Shown one piece after another: positions 48,292 to 59,563 of a stretch of 64,000 nucleotides of DNA. Position 1 is the first letter of the stretch, and every line of letters begins with the position of its first letter. The notes below the pieces were generated by a model. It did not search any database. It saw nothing but the letters and a program-made list of their open reading frames with translations, and had not been told where the DNA came from. Made by a program: the position numbers and the translations under genes. This stretch comes from Amborella trichopoda (Eukaryota; Streptophyta; Magnoliopsida; Amborellales; Amborellaceae), in contig NW_006500357.1 of NCBI RefSeq assembly GCF_000471905.2, forward strand, positions 2,091,354 through 2,155,353. The letters run 5' to 3'.

Positions 48292-48879
48292 GTAGTTCAC
48301 GCTTCATCTCTAGTAGGGTATAGCGAAGAACATAATCTTTTTCTTTTAGATATACCTTCAATTCGGGTGTCTTTCTCTTTAATATTATCACTTACTTATC
48401 ACTTTGAAGAGTGATCCCTTGTGTTATCGCACAGGTCGTCAAAAGTTATTAATGTTTGTGATAATGATCTCCTTTCATGTGAGCACTATGGAAGTTCTAT
48501 TGAACTTCTCCGCATGCGTGGATCACCTTGCCATCGCCGAGAACCAGGGCAACTCAGATGTTACAAGGCCAAAGATTGCAGGCCACAATCGTGACCCCAA
48601 GTGGCCTTGGTCCCGAGCATCAAGCTGCTGATATTAGTCTTGACTTACCCCAGCGAAAAATAAGGAAGGAGGGGTGGCATCAGTGCTTTAGATAATACTG
48701 CACATGAATGCACGCCCTCACTACGTTTCGCGAGTTCCATAAAACCAACTCATAGGGAGAATCCTTACGTGGTCCCTGCAAAGGTTCCATCAAGAAACAC
48801 GACTCCTAAACTTTCGACCCTTCCTTCGCAGCGGTCCCGATTTTCGCCTCTGGATGCACATTTCATGTCTTTGATCATC
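48292..48879 (+). other. Leader of the non-autonomous LTR element
   Basis: Sequence between the PBS and the tandem array. The frame 48404-48631 (75 codons) contains SACVDHLAIAENQGN but no domain I know. No gag motif was found. Confidence 0.5.
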
Positions 48880-51742
48880 CACGATGTCAATACGCCGGGT
48901 TCTAAGTACTTCAACAATCAATCAATGGTTAGTCTTCCTTAAGATACTAACGTCACTGGCTCGCGCCATTTTACTCACATCCCGGATGTTGAATGTCTTC
49001 GCGACGTCAACGCTCAGGGTGCCAAGTACTTCAACCATCGACCAACGGTTAGTCTTCCTTGTGATAACCTCACCAGTTCGAGCCATTTCACTCATACCCG
49101 GCTGTTGTACGTCCTCTTGATGTCAACACCCTAGGTACTAAGTACTTCAACCATCGACCGACGGTTAGTCTTCCATGTGATACTAACCTCACCGGCTCGC
49201 ACCATTTTACTCATACCCCAATTGTTGAATGTCTTCGCGACAACACCCCAGGTTCCAAGTACTTCAACACCTCGGGTTCCAAGTACTTCAACCATCGATC
49301 GACGGTTAGTCTTCCTTGTGATACTAACCTCACCGGTTCACGCCATTCCACGCACACCCTCGTTGTTGTACATCTTCATGACATCAACACCCCGGGTTCC
49401 AAGTACTTCAACCATTGATCGGTGGTTAGTCTTCCTTGTGATACTAACTTCACAGGCTCACACCATTTTATTCACAGCCTAGCTATTGAACATCTTCGCG
49501 ACGTCAGCACCCCGCATTCCAAGTACTTCAACCATCGACCAGTGGTTAGTCTTCCTTGTGATACTAACCTCACCGGTTCACGCCATTCACTCACACCCCG
49601 CCTGTTGTACGTCCTTGCAATATCAATAGCTCGGGTTCCAAGTACTTCAACCATCGACCGACGGTTAGTCTTCAAGGTGATACTAACCTCACCGGCTTGT
49701 GCCATTTTTCTCACCAGCTGTTGCACGTCTTTGTGACGTCAACACCTCGGGTTCCAAGTACTTCAACGATCGACCAACGGTTAGTTTTTCTTGTGATACT
49801 AACCTCACCGGCTTGCACCCTTTTACTCACACCCCAACTGTAGAACATCTTCGCGACGTCAACACCTCAAGTACCAAGTATTTCAACCATCGACCAATGG
49901 TTAGTCTTGCCAAGTACTTCAACCATCGACAAGCGATTAGTCTTCCTTGTGATACTGACCTCACCGACTCATGCCATTTTACTCAAACCCTGGTTGTTGA
50001 AAGTATTCGCGATGTCAACACCCTAGGTTCTAAGTACTTCAACCATCGACCGATGTTTAGTCTTCCTTGTGATACTAACCTCAGTGGCTTGTGCCATTTC
50101 ACTCACACCCCAGCTGTTATACAATTTCGTGACGTCAACTCCAGGGTTCCAAGTACGTCAACCATCAACTAACGATTAGTCTTCCTTGTGATACAAACCT
50201 CACCGATTCACGCTATTTTACTCACACCCCGGCTGTTGAACTTCCTCACGACGTCAACACCTTGGGTTCCAAGAATTTCAACCATCGACCATCAGGTAGT
50301 CTTCCTTGTGATACTAACCTCACCGGTTCACATCATTTCACTCACACCCCGGTTGATGTACATCCTTATGACATCAACACTCAGGGTTCCAAGTACTTCA
50401 ACCATTGACCGGTGGTTAGTCTTCCGTGTGATACTAAGCTCACCGGCTCGAGCCATTTTACTCACACCCCAGCTATTGAATGTCTTCGCGACGTCAATAC
50501 GTCGGGGTTTCAAGTACTTCAACCATCGACCGATGGTTAGTCTTCCTTGTGATACTAACATCAATGGCTTGCGTGAACTCACTAACACCACGACTGTTGT
50601 ATGTCCTCGTGACATCAATACCCCAGGTTTCAAGTACTTCAACCATATCAATGGTTAGGCTTCCTTGTGACAATAACCTCACTTGCTCGCATTATTTTAT
50701 TCACGCTCTGGTAGTTAAAAGTCTTCGTGACGTCAACACCCGGTGTTCAAAGTACTTCTACTATCGACCAGCAGTTACTCTTCGTTGTGATACTAACTGC
50801 AACGGCTCGTGCCATTTTACTTACACCCCTTCTGTTGAATGTCTTCGTGACGTCAACACACCGAGTGCTAAGTACTTCAACTATTGATTGACGATTAATC
50901 TTCCTCGTGATACTAACCTCACTGGCTCAAGCCATTTTACTCACACCTTGGCTGTTGATCGTGTTCACGACATCAACACCCGGGGTTCCAAGTACTTCAA
51001 CCATCGACTGATGATTAGTCTTCATTGTGATACTAACCTCACCGGCTCATGCCATTTCACTCACACCCCAGCTGTTGTATGTCTTCGCGATGTCAACATC
51101 CCTGGTTCTAAGTACTTCAACCAATGACCGAAGGTTAATCTTCCATGTGATACTAACCTCACCGGCTCGTGCCATTTTACTCACACCCCGGTTGTTGAAA
51201 GTCTTTGTGACGTCAACACCTCGGGTTCTAAGTACTTCAACCATTGACTGACGGTTAGTCTTACTTGTGATACTAACCTCACCTGTTCATGCCATTTCAC
51301 TCACATCTCGGCTGTTGTATGTCCTCGTGACGTCAACACCACGGGTTCCAAGTACTTCAACCCTCAACCGACAGTTAGTCTTCCTTGTTATACTAACCTC
51401 ATTGGCTCGCGTCATTTCACTCACACCCCAGCTATTGAATGTCCTCACGATGTCAACACCTCGAGTTCCAAGTACTTCAACCATCGACTGATGTTTAGTC
51501 TTCCTTGTTATACTAACCTCATCGGTTCACGCCATTTCACTCACGCCCCGGCTGTTGTTCGTCCTCATGACGTCAACACCCCGGGTTTCAAGTACTTCAA
51601 TTGTCGATCGGTGTTTTGTCCTCCTTGTGATACTACCCTCGCTGGCTCGTGCCATTTTACTCACACCCCAGCTGTTGTACGTCCTCGCGATGTCAACACC
51701 TTGGTTTCCAAGTACTTCGACCATTGACCAGCGGTTAGTCTT
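48880..51742. repeat. 120-bp tandem array with 240-bp dimer structure, about 24 units
   Basis: The anchor AGTACTTCAA occurs at 50991, 51111, 51231, 51351, 51471 and 51591, exactly 120 bp apart. Earlier units have small indels. Units alternate between type A (GTTGAATGTCTTCG with GGCTCGCGCCATTTTAC) and type B (GTTGTACGTCCTCG with GGTTCACGCCATTTCAC), giving a 240-bp repeat. Because 120 is 40 codons, frames stay open for long stretches (for example 49699-50172), reading DTNLTGSRHFTHTPAVV and KYFNHRP. Stops occur in every frame, so I treat it as non-coding. It fills most of the internal region of the non-autonomous LTR element. Confidence 0.93.
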
Positions 51743-51754
51743 GCGATATGTTTC

Positions 51755-52136
51755 TAAACATATTCATGGTTGAATTAAAATGATGAAGCCATCTCATCTA
51801 GAGACAAGTTCTAGGATACATATACTCTTAAGGCTCTATACACACCTATCCATGTGATATATGGGGGAACATATATAACTCAATATTGGCATTCACCGTT
51901 ATTTATGCACATGTGTTATAACTTATAGATTATAATGAGAAATCATGAATATGTTTCTATTTGAGATGAAATTCCGGATGCATATGTTCCTTGGCACATA
52001 AATGCCTCTTCACTAGATACTGGAAGAGTTATGGGTGAGTGTGATATGACTCTTTAAAAGATCCGTAGTACATCGAAATAATGGGGTTTTAATAGATGAG
52101 GCTTAAGAGGAGCCTTATCGTAAGATGATATATTGA
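51755..52136 (+). mobile_element. 3' LTR of the non-autonomous element, truncated
   Basis: It matches 44057-44179 joined to 46872-47140 and shows the uninterrupted state of the insertion site. Similarity stops near GATATATTGAAGTCA, where a different LTR begins. About 1.1 kb of the LTR is therefore missing. Confidence 0.7.
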
Positions 52137-54666
52137 AGTCAAAATTTGATTGTACACTCATGTTTGACTCCCACTTCTATATTAGCACATACCATCTTCA
52201 TGTAAAGGGTCTGGGCTAAGTCAATAAAATTTTTACTTTTTTTGCTTAAGTCATGGGTCACGGTTTGGAGAGAGAGAGAGGAGAGAGAAAATCTAGATAG
52301 GTACCCTTAAGCCTCAAAGGTAACTTTCTCTCTCATCTATTCTTTCTCTTCCTTCTTTCTCCTTCTTTCTCTTTCTTTCCTCTCTTCTTTTTCTCTCTCT
52401 CTCTCTCTCTTCTTCCTCTCTCTTCTTTCTCTCTCTTCTTTCTTCCATTTTTCTATCTTCTTTCTCTCCTTCTTTCTCTGTCTTTTTTCTCTCTTTTTCT
52501 CTCTCTTCTTTCTTTCTTTTCTTTATCTCTTCTCTCTATCTCACACGACGGTGCACACTATCGAGCGTGACCTTCTCTCTCCTCTCTCTTCTTTCTCTCC
52601 CTTCTTTCTCTCTTCTTTCACTCTCTCTTCTTTTTTTCTCTCTCTTCTTTCTCTCCATTCTTTCTCTCTTTTTTTTGTCTCTTTCTTCTCTCCTCTCTCT
52701 TTTATCTCTCTCTTCTTTTTCTCTCTTCTTCTTTCTCTCTTCTCACTATCTCGCATGGCAGTGCGCATTGCTGAGCACGACCTTCTCTCTCCACTCTCCT
52801 CTCTTCTTTCCCTCTCTTCTTATTCCCTTCTCTCTCCTTTTCCTTCCTTTTTCCCTATTATTCTTTCTTTTATTTCTCTTCTTCTTTCCTTTTTTTCTCC
52901 CTTCTTCTTTCTTTTCTCTCTCTTCTTCTCTCTTTCTCTCTCTTCTGTCCTTTTTTCGCTTTGATCATTTCTTTTCTCATGCCTCCCCTATCTGTCATGC
53001 ACGGCAGTGCACACTGTCGAGAGTGATGTTTCTCTCTCTCCTCTCTTTGTTTATTGTGCATGGCAGCGTACACTACCGAGCACGACCTTCTCTCTTTTCT
53101 CTGTCTCGCACAGCAGTGCACACTGCTGAGCACAACCTTCTCTCTCTTCTCTCTTTTCTCTGTCTCACACAACAATACATACTACCATGCACAACTTTGT
53201 CTCTCTTCTTTCTTATCTCTGTCTTGCATGGTAGTGCACACTACCGAGCGTGACTTTCTCTCTCTTCTCTCTTTTCTTTATCATACATGACAGTGCACAC
53301 TGCTGAGCACGACCTTCTCTCTCTTCTCTCTGTCTCACACGACAGTGCACACTGCCGGGCGTGACCTTCTTTCTCTTTTCTCTGTCTCGTAAGGCGATGG
53401 ACACTGCCAGGCATGATACTTCTTTCTCTCTCTTTCCTCTCCATCTTGCACGGCAGTGCATACTGCCAAGTGCAAAGTCTTTCTTTCTCCTTTCTTCTTT
53501 CTCTTCTTTTCTTGTTTGACCAAAGGGCAGGTTGAGCTTTGTGTTATTGTGCCAGTCTTGTCGCTGAGCAGTTTAGCCATTGTGCCGGTCAAGTTACCGA
53601 GCTCGTTTAGTTGCCGCGTCAGACCAACCGCTGCACCAAGCCAGCTGTTGTGCCAGTCTTGTCGCTGAACAGTTTAGCCGTCGTGCCAATCAAGTTACCA
53701 AGCCCGTCTAGCTACCACGTATGTCTAGCCACTGTGCCAGACTAGCCGGCGTGCCATTCTTGTCACCAAGTAGTCTAGCCGTCGTGCCGATCAAATTACT
53801 GAGCCCATCTAACTACTGTGTCTGACCAGCCGCCACACCAGTCTCGTCGTTGTGTCAGCTTAGCCACCCGGTCAAACTTCTTCTCTCTCTTTCACTTCAC
53901 TTCTTTCTTTTCTTCTCTTCTCTTATTTTTTCGTCTTTTCTCCCTTATGGAAGGTTTAGTGAGAGCCAAGCTAACATTCACCTTCTCTTATCTCTATTCT
54001 TATTCCTCTCTTTAAAACAAATATTTTTCCTTTCTTCATCCTTGAAGTGCTGGGTGAAGCCAAACCAGCCTTCATCTCTTTTCCCTCTCTTTACCCCCCC
54101 ACCCCCATCTCTTCCCTTATTTTCTCTCTAAAAAAAATTCTCTTCTCTCTAATATTTTTTCTTTATCTAACCACTCTTCTCTTTCTCTTCATTGTAAAAT
54201 ATGTATTAAAAGTCCCTTGCCAAGGAGGTACCGTATGGCTCTCAAATTTACATGGACTTCATTATGTTAATTATTTTATTATCCTTTGGGTACACATATA
54301 TGTGTGCGCTCACCCTATGACAAGGTGGGGTCCCTAGACCCACTTGTTTGTACTCTAATGTATGTGTGTGGTTGCAGGTAGGAAGAAACAAGTCAAGGGA
54401 GGCGATTCCGAACCGACCACAGGCCAAGGAGCATTCCACGTGATCTAAGAAAGCACCCAAGCGAGCTAGCCCGTGTGTGTCACGGACCCACGTGAGGTAA
54501 GTCGTTCCTCATGACTCAAATTCCTCTCTCACTGGTTGGTATTCCTGCCCGCGTCTTTCTTATGCAGTTTCCAAGAGAGTGATCTCAGGTCCCAGGTCTA
54601 TCTCGAACCCGGAACCATGCCATCAGGTCAACCCGACCGAGAGGGCGAGATCGAGGCATCTAACCA
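52137..54666 (+). mobile_element. 3-kb-type LTR (copy 2, plus orientation), 5'-truncated
   Basis: Its sequence is the inverted counterpart of the right-hand LTR. 52150-52330 matches the reverse complement of about 56500-56690 (AGGTAC...AAGGTAACTTTCTC block), 53520-53880 matches 55630-55840, 54280-54520 matches 54960-55200, and 54580-54666 runs up to the LTR end CTAACCA. The first about 1.4 kb of the LTR is missing. It carries the CT-rich palindromic module array 52546-53475. Confidence 0.75.
52546..53475. repeat. CT-rich array with about 11 palindromic modules
   Basis: The module GCACGGCAGTGCACACTGCC, followed by GAGCGTGACCTTCTCTC, recurs about every 50-60 bp in the second half (for example near 52998, 53108, 53225, 53335 and 53448). 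The core CGGCAGTG-CA-CACTGCCG is a perfect inverted repeat. Long open frames here (52567-53253) are caused by the CT-rich composition. Confidence 0.85.
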
Positions 54667-54669
54667 GCC

Positions 54670-54687
54670 TGACAACTCCACTAGGGA
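54670..54687 (+). other. Degenerate primer-binding site next to LTR copy 2
   Basis: TGACAACTCCACTAGGGA, three bases after the LTR end CCA at 54666, matches the other three sites with a few substitutions. Confidence 0.6.
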
Positions 54688-54825
54688 CATGCTATGTTGG
54701 ATCATTCTTATTTGGCCTTTCCTTTATTTTGTTTCCTGCTCACTATACACACACTTATCTTTGGGGTTGCTCAATCCCTTTATCCGAGTAAGGCATTTCG
54801 TAATCCTTGCACTCGTGAGTCTTCA
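54688..54825. other. Centre of the inverted LTR pair
   Basis: About 138 bp of leader-like sequence between two facing primer-binding sites. No gene; the short frames here are chance. Confidence 0.6.
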
Positions 54826-54843
54826 GGAACAGTGGAGTCACTA
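54826..54843 (-). other. Degenerate primer-binding site next to LTR copy 3
   Basis: The minus strand reads TAGTGACTCCACTGTTCC, directly after the LTR end ...ACCAGCT. It is the mirror of the site at 54670. Confidence 0.6.
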
Positions 54844-55844
54844 AGCTGGTTAGATGTCTCAATCTCGCCTTCGGGTAGGGTTGAAATGGTGGCATGGTTC
54901 CAGGTTTGAGATAGACTCGGGACCTGAGACCGCTCTCTCTAGAAGCGTATAAGGAAGAGAGGAATTTGGGTCTTGAGGCGGGACTTACCTCATGTAGGTT
55001 AGTGACACGCTCGGGCTAGCTCGCATGAGCGCTCTCTTAGATCAAGTGGAATGTCCCCCTAGCCTGTGGCCGATTCGAAATCGCCTCCCTTGACCTGTTT
55101 CTTCTTCTTACCAGCAACCACACACACACACATTAAAGTATAGACAAGTGGGTCTGAGGACCCCACCTTGTCATAGGGTGAGCGCACACGTGTGTGTGTA
55201 CTCCAAGGAGAACGAAATAAATAACATATTGAAATCTGTTTCAATTCAACAGCCTTACGGTGTCTCCTTGGTAAGGGGCTCTTAGTACAAATTTTACAAC
55301 GAAGGGAAATAAAAGAGTGGTTAGATAAAGAACGAATATTAGAGAGAAGATAATTTTTAGAGAGAAAATAAAGGAAGAGAGGGGGGTAAAGAGAGAAAAA
55401 GAGACGAAGGCTGGTTTGACTTTTACTCAACACTTCAGGGATAAAGAAAGGAAAGGTATTTGTTTTTTAAAAAAGGAATAAGAAACAATATAAGAGAGGG
55501 TGAAGGTTAGCTTGGCGCTCGCTAAACCTTCCAAAAGGGAGAAAGAACGAAAAAAAAGAAGAAGAGAAGAGAAGGAAAGAGAGAAGAGACGTTAAAGAGA
55601 GAGAAGAAGTTTGACCAGGTGGCTAGGTAGGCACAGCGGTGAGACTGACACGACACTGATTGGGTGCGGTAACTAGACGGGCTCGGTGACTTGACCGGCA
55701 CGACGACTAGACTACTCGACGACAAGACTGACATGACGGCTGGTCTGATATAAAAGTTGGTCTGACATGGCAGCTAGACGACCTTGGTAACTTGATCGGC
55801 ATGATGGTTAAACTTCTCGGCAACAAGACTGACATGACAGCTGA

Positions 55845-56340
55845 TTGTCATGCACGACAGTGTACACTGTCGAGCATGATCTTCTCTCTCTTCTCTCTTC
55901 TGACTGTCCCGTACGGCAGTGCACATTGTCGAGCGTGACCTTCTCTCTTCTCTCTTCTTTATGTCTAGCATGGCAGCATACACTATCGAGCATGACCTTC
56001 TCTCTCTTCTCTCTTATCAGTCTCGCATAGCAACGTACACTTCCGACCGTGACATTCTCTCTCTCCTCTCTTTTATCTGTCACGTACGGTAGCATACATT
56101 GTCAAGCGCAACCTTCTCTCTCTTCTCTTTTCTCTCTTCTCTCTATCTCGCACGATAGTGTACACTACCGAGCGTGACCTTCTCTCTCTTCTCGTTTATC
56201 TCTATCTCGCACGGTAGTATACACTGTTGAGCACGACATTCTTTCTCTTCTCTCTTCTCTCTTCTCTTTATCTCGCACGACAGTACACACTACGAGCTTG
56301 ACCTTCTCTCTCTTCTCTCTTCTCTTTGTCCCGCACGACA
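55845..56340. repeat. Palindromic CT-module array, inverted within LTR copy 3
   Basis: About eight to nine modules of the GCACGACAGTGTACACTGTC type, each followed by GAGCGTGACCTTCTCTC, read on the plus strand as in 52546-53475. The surrounding LTR sequence is inverted. Confidence 0.82.
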
Positions 56341-56657
56341 TTACACATTAAGAAGAGAGAGAAAGAAGGGGGAGAAAGGAAAGAGAGGAGAAGAGAGAGA
56401 AAGAAGAGAGAAAAAAGAGAGAAAGAAGAGAGAGAGAAAGGAGGAGGAGAAAGGAGAAAGAGGAGAAGAGAAAAATATGAAAGAGAAAGAAGAGAGAGAA
56501 ATGAGAGAGGAGAGAGAAAGTTACCTGTAGAGCTCAAGGGTACTTGCCAAGATCTTCTCTCACCTGTCTCTCTCTCTAAAATGTAGCCCAAAAACTCAAG
56601 AAAAAAGGGAATTTGTAATTGATTAAAGAAGGGTCCTTTACATGAGCACATCACGTG

Positions 56658-56665
56658 CTTATATA
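56658..56665 (-). promoter_or_regulatory. TATA box of LTR copy 3
   Basis: The minus strand reads TATATAAG, preceded by ATC, at the place equivalent to TATAAATA in LTR copy 1. The transcript would run into the facing LTR. Confidence 0.6.
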
Positions 56666-58034
56666 GATTTTATGTCTAAACATGGGTGGATACCCAAATT
56701 CTAACATAACTAATGAAAATTAACAATTACATGAATTAAATAAATTCTAAAAAAAGGGGGCAAAATGGCGATTCAACCCCTGCACTAACAATCCGTGAAA
56801 TTTCTAATCAGTCCCTATAATGGTCATGCAACCTTCACAATCTTTCGGGATTCGTTCAGGGTCCTTCTAATCTTCATCTGGTCGAAAGATTATCCTTTTC
56901 TTGATCGGCTAGGGACGACGGTCGTTTTGATACCCATTTTGAGGCATGGATCAAACTTTCAGGCCACAATTATGTCGCAACAAAAACATGGGAAAACATG
57001 CGACCTTAGATTTAGGATTCAGCTTGTTTCTCAGTGTTTTTCACCAGTTTCTTTGTCGTAGCGTGACGAGCATGTTGCCACGATCGTTTTAAAAAATTGT
57101 GGCTTGATTTGGTGTCCGGATGACTGTTTTTTAAATTGGAAAACTGTGACTGGAGTTTGGATTTTGGTGGCCGAAATTTGCGACTGTTCATCCCTTATTT
57201 CTGATGAATCCGACCGTCCATCACGTACGAGGTTTGACCTGGAGGAAGTTCTCGACCTTGTGGTCATAACGGGTCCGATCTTGCATCGATCTAACGAGCG
57301 AGCACCGTGAAGCGAGCAATTGATTGAGAGGATATGTTGTTGGAAATGTTTTGCTACTTTTGAACTTTTTCAGCAAACTTCTATCTTCGAGATCTCTCGG
57401 CTCGGGTAGTGTCATCATGCGTACTGCGTATCAAATAGACCGGGTCATCGAGACGAACAAGCTCTCTTTAATTTGGGCTTGATCCGACCTGGGATGAGGA
57501 AGATACAACCATGTGAAGTTTGCCCTTGAAGTTGAGAACCATAGTTTCCATAAAAATTGGTTCACTGAGGGTGCACCATAATAGTGTACGACCTACCCAT
57601 TGTAGGTAATGTGGCCATAACTTACTCCAGAAGCGACCAAATACACCAAAAATTGGAACCCAGGGGTTTTCGAACGTTCTGAATCCAACGGAGATAGTCT
57701 AGAGACCATTTGATGCTCCGATAATGGTGTTGTAGTTCAAAGTACATTTTCAGCATGATGAGCATAATTTCTTGAAACTGTTTTGTCGTCTGCACTGCCT
57801 AAAACTCGTCGGATTACGACGAAACTTGGCAAGTGTTCTTAGGAGACCCTTAGACATGATCTTGAACTTTCTTGGGCCATTCTAAGACTGTCAGAAATTT
57901 CACTTCTAGATCAGGGCTTATCGACCTACGGCTTCCATAGTCCACAGGCATTTTGATACTTGTGGACCTAAGTCGCAAACTGCTCTCTCCTTATTTCCAC
58001 TAGTGATATATGTGATGGAAAATAATCTCAAACA

Positions 58035-58559
58035 ATGTACTGCAGGTAACTCTAAATTTTAAGTTGCACTTTGTAATTTATTACTAATTCCTTGTTTCCA
58101 TTAAGATATTTATGTTTATGTTTACACTACATTCAGGCTTCTTGTTTGACCCAGAATATTGTTTTAAATCGGGTCAGATCTAACACTTAGAGATCGTATA
58201 AGGTGTCAAGTACTATATTGAGAGATTGGAGCCTAATGAACACGCACAAATTAATACAGTGAGAAAGGTAAGCTTCAATCAATACTCAAAGTACTTAAAC
58301 AATATGTTTGTTTATTTTGCAATATTATTTTAACTATGTAGAATGTTTATGTTTTTAGCTTCCCATGTATATGGATGCACAAGGAGAATTTGTGCTAACA
58401 TGGAAAGGAAAGACAAGAAGTGAATTAAAAAGCTAGGTAGCGAACAAACTTCATAAATTATTGTTTCCTAATATAACATGTATAATTACATTTCTAGATT
58501 TTTCTCAATTGATTATATTTGAATTACTTCGTGTCAACTGCATGGTGGGAGTGATATGG
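58035..58559. other. AT-rich DNA, no gene recognised
   Basis: Short open stretches only. It probably belongs to the degraded hAT element whose C-terminus follows, but nothing diagnostic is visible. Confidence 0.4.
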
Positions 58560-58990
58560 ACTGCAAACCCACACTTAAAAAATATTGCAATCAGGATTCT
58601 AGGCCAAACCTGTGACTCTTCCGGATGTGAGAGAAACTAGAGGACTTTCCAGTGGATTCATATTCCAAGGGGGAACAACTTGAAGACAAAGAGGTTGCAC
58701 CACCTACCATATTTGAACTATAATCTCAACCAGAGTCAGAGGCAACTAGAGAGGGATGTTGCTAATTACAACCCAATTAGCCTAGACTACATATTCCAAG
58801 AGGACATTCCAAAGGAATGGTTGAAGCGGGTGCAGCCAACAGTGAATATGACAGCTTTGGAAGGATGGGTTCAAGATCTAGATGATGATGTGGAAACCTT
58901 AGGGACAATCCAGGAGGATGTGCAAGATGATGGACTCATACAGGAAGAATTGCAAGTGGGAGAGGTAGAGGGGACCGTTGGGGTTTAGTC
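58560..58990 (+). pseudogene. hAT transposase C-terminal remnant
   Basis: The plus strand reads RILGQTCDSSGCERN, a stop where the family has Trp, then frame-shifted RLHHLPYLNYNLNQSQRQL, RDVANYNPISLDYIFQED and EGWVQDLDDDVETL before a stop at about 58988. This matches the hAT dimerisation region (SQTCSSSGCERNWS and RNRL...VYVHYNLRL patterns) followed by the usual acidic tail. The N-terminal and catalytic parts are not found upstream. It is unrelated to the BED-hAT at 37709. Confidence 0.8.
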
Positions 58991-59563
58991 TGGAGGGAGC
59001 ACCACTGTGGTCACTGTCCGCAGGGAGCCGAGTGATAGAGTCCCTGAGACTGAGTCCCCGCCCTACTAGCTCTTGCTCCTCGACCTATCTAGCGCTATCT
59101 CAACCCTAGGCAAGCCCCCTTTGTCGAAAGAGGTCAGTGCACCAACACAAGAGACCCTCTGGACCCCTTTTGTGCTGGTGCAAGGCCCAAGGGACGTGCA
59201 CTCCCGTTAGTCCCAAAGGCAGGATTCTAAATCGGCCTTACTACAATCACGGGGGTGTGACTCTAAAACTACCCCCTAAAAATACGGACGCATGTTAACA
59301 GGAGTCTGTGGCACCTCGAAAAGGGATCCAAACGCCTTCCTGGTAGGTGTCTGAATTCTAACTGCTAGTCCCCCTTCCTCAGAGTAGGTGAGGCACGAAA
59401 TTCGAAATAAAAAGGCGCGGACAAAAGAAACCTCAAAACATCAAACACAATGGGGTAAGAAAAATGGTTGTCTTATTCATGAGAAAATGAGGCTACAAAA
59501 TCTAAGGGGACCTTTGGCCCATTTACAAAAAAATAAGAGGTAAAAGGAGGCTAGCAGAAGCGG
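58991..59563. other. No gene recognised
   Basis: GC-richer sequence with stops in all frames. Probably old retroelement leader or UTR DNA; nothing diagnostic. Confidence 0.45.

Larger units (their letters stand above)
54847..58034 (-). mobile_element. 3-kb LTR (copy 3, minus orientation), complete
   Basis: On the minus strand it runs from TGTTTGAGATTATT (58034) to ...CTAACCA (54847), 3188 bp. It matches the split LTR 5785-16795 in the same orientation and LTR copy 2 in the opposite one. It carries a TATA box at 56658-56665 and purine-rich tracts at 55300-55620 and 56345-56530. The module array 55845-56340 runs in the reverse direction relative to the rest of the LTR. No gag or pol follows; the internal side is the facing LTR. 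Confidence 0.78.

Noticed and set aside
49699..50172. 157-codon frame in the 120-bp array, possible repeat protein
   Set aside because: Unit length is a multiple of 3, but stops occur in each frame at different units and no start or flanking gene structure exists.
52567..53253. 228-codon Ser/Leu/Phe-rich frame
   Set aside because: A result of CT-rich repeats; equally long GA-type frames appear in the mirror arm.
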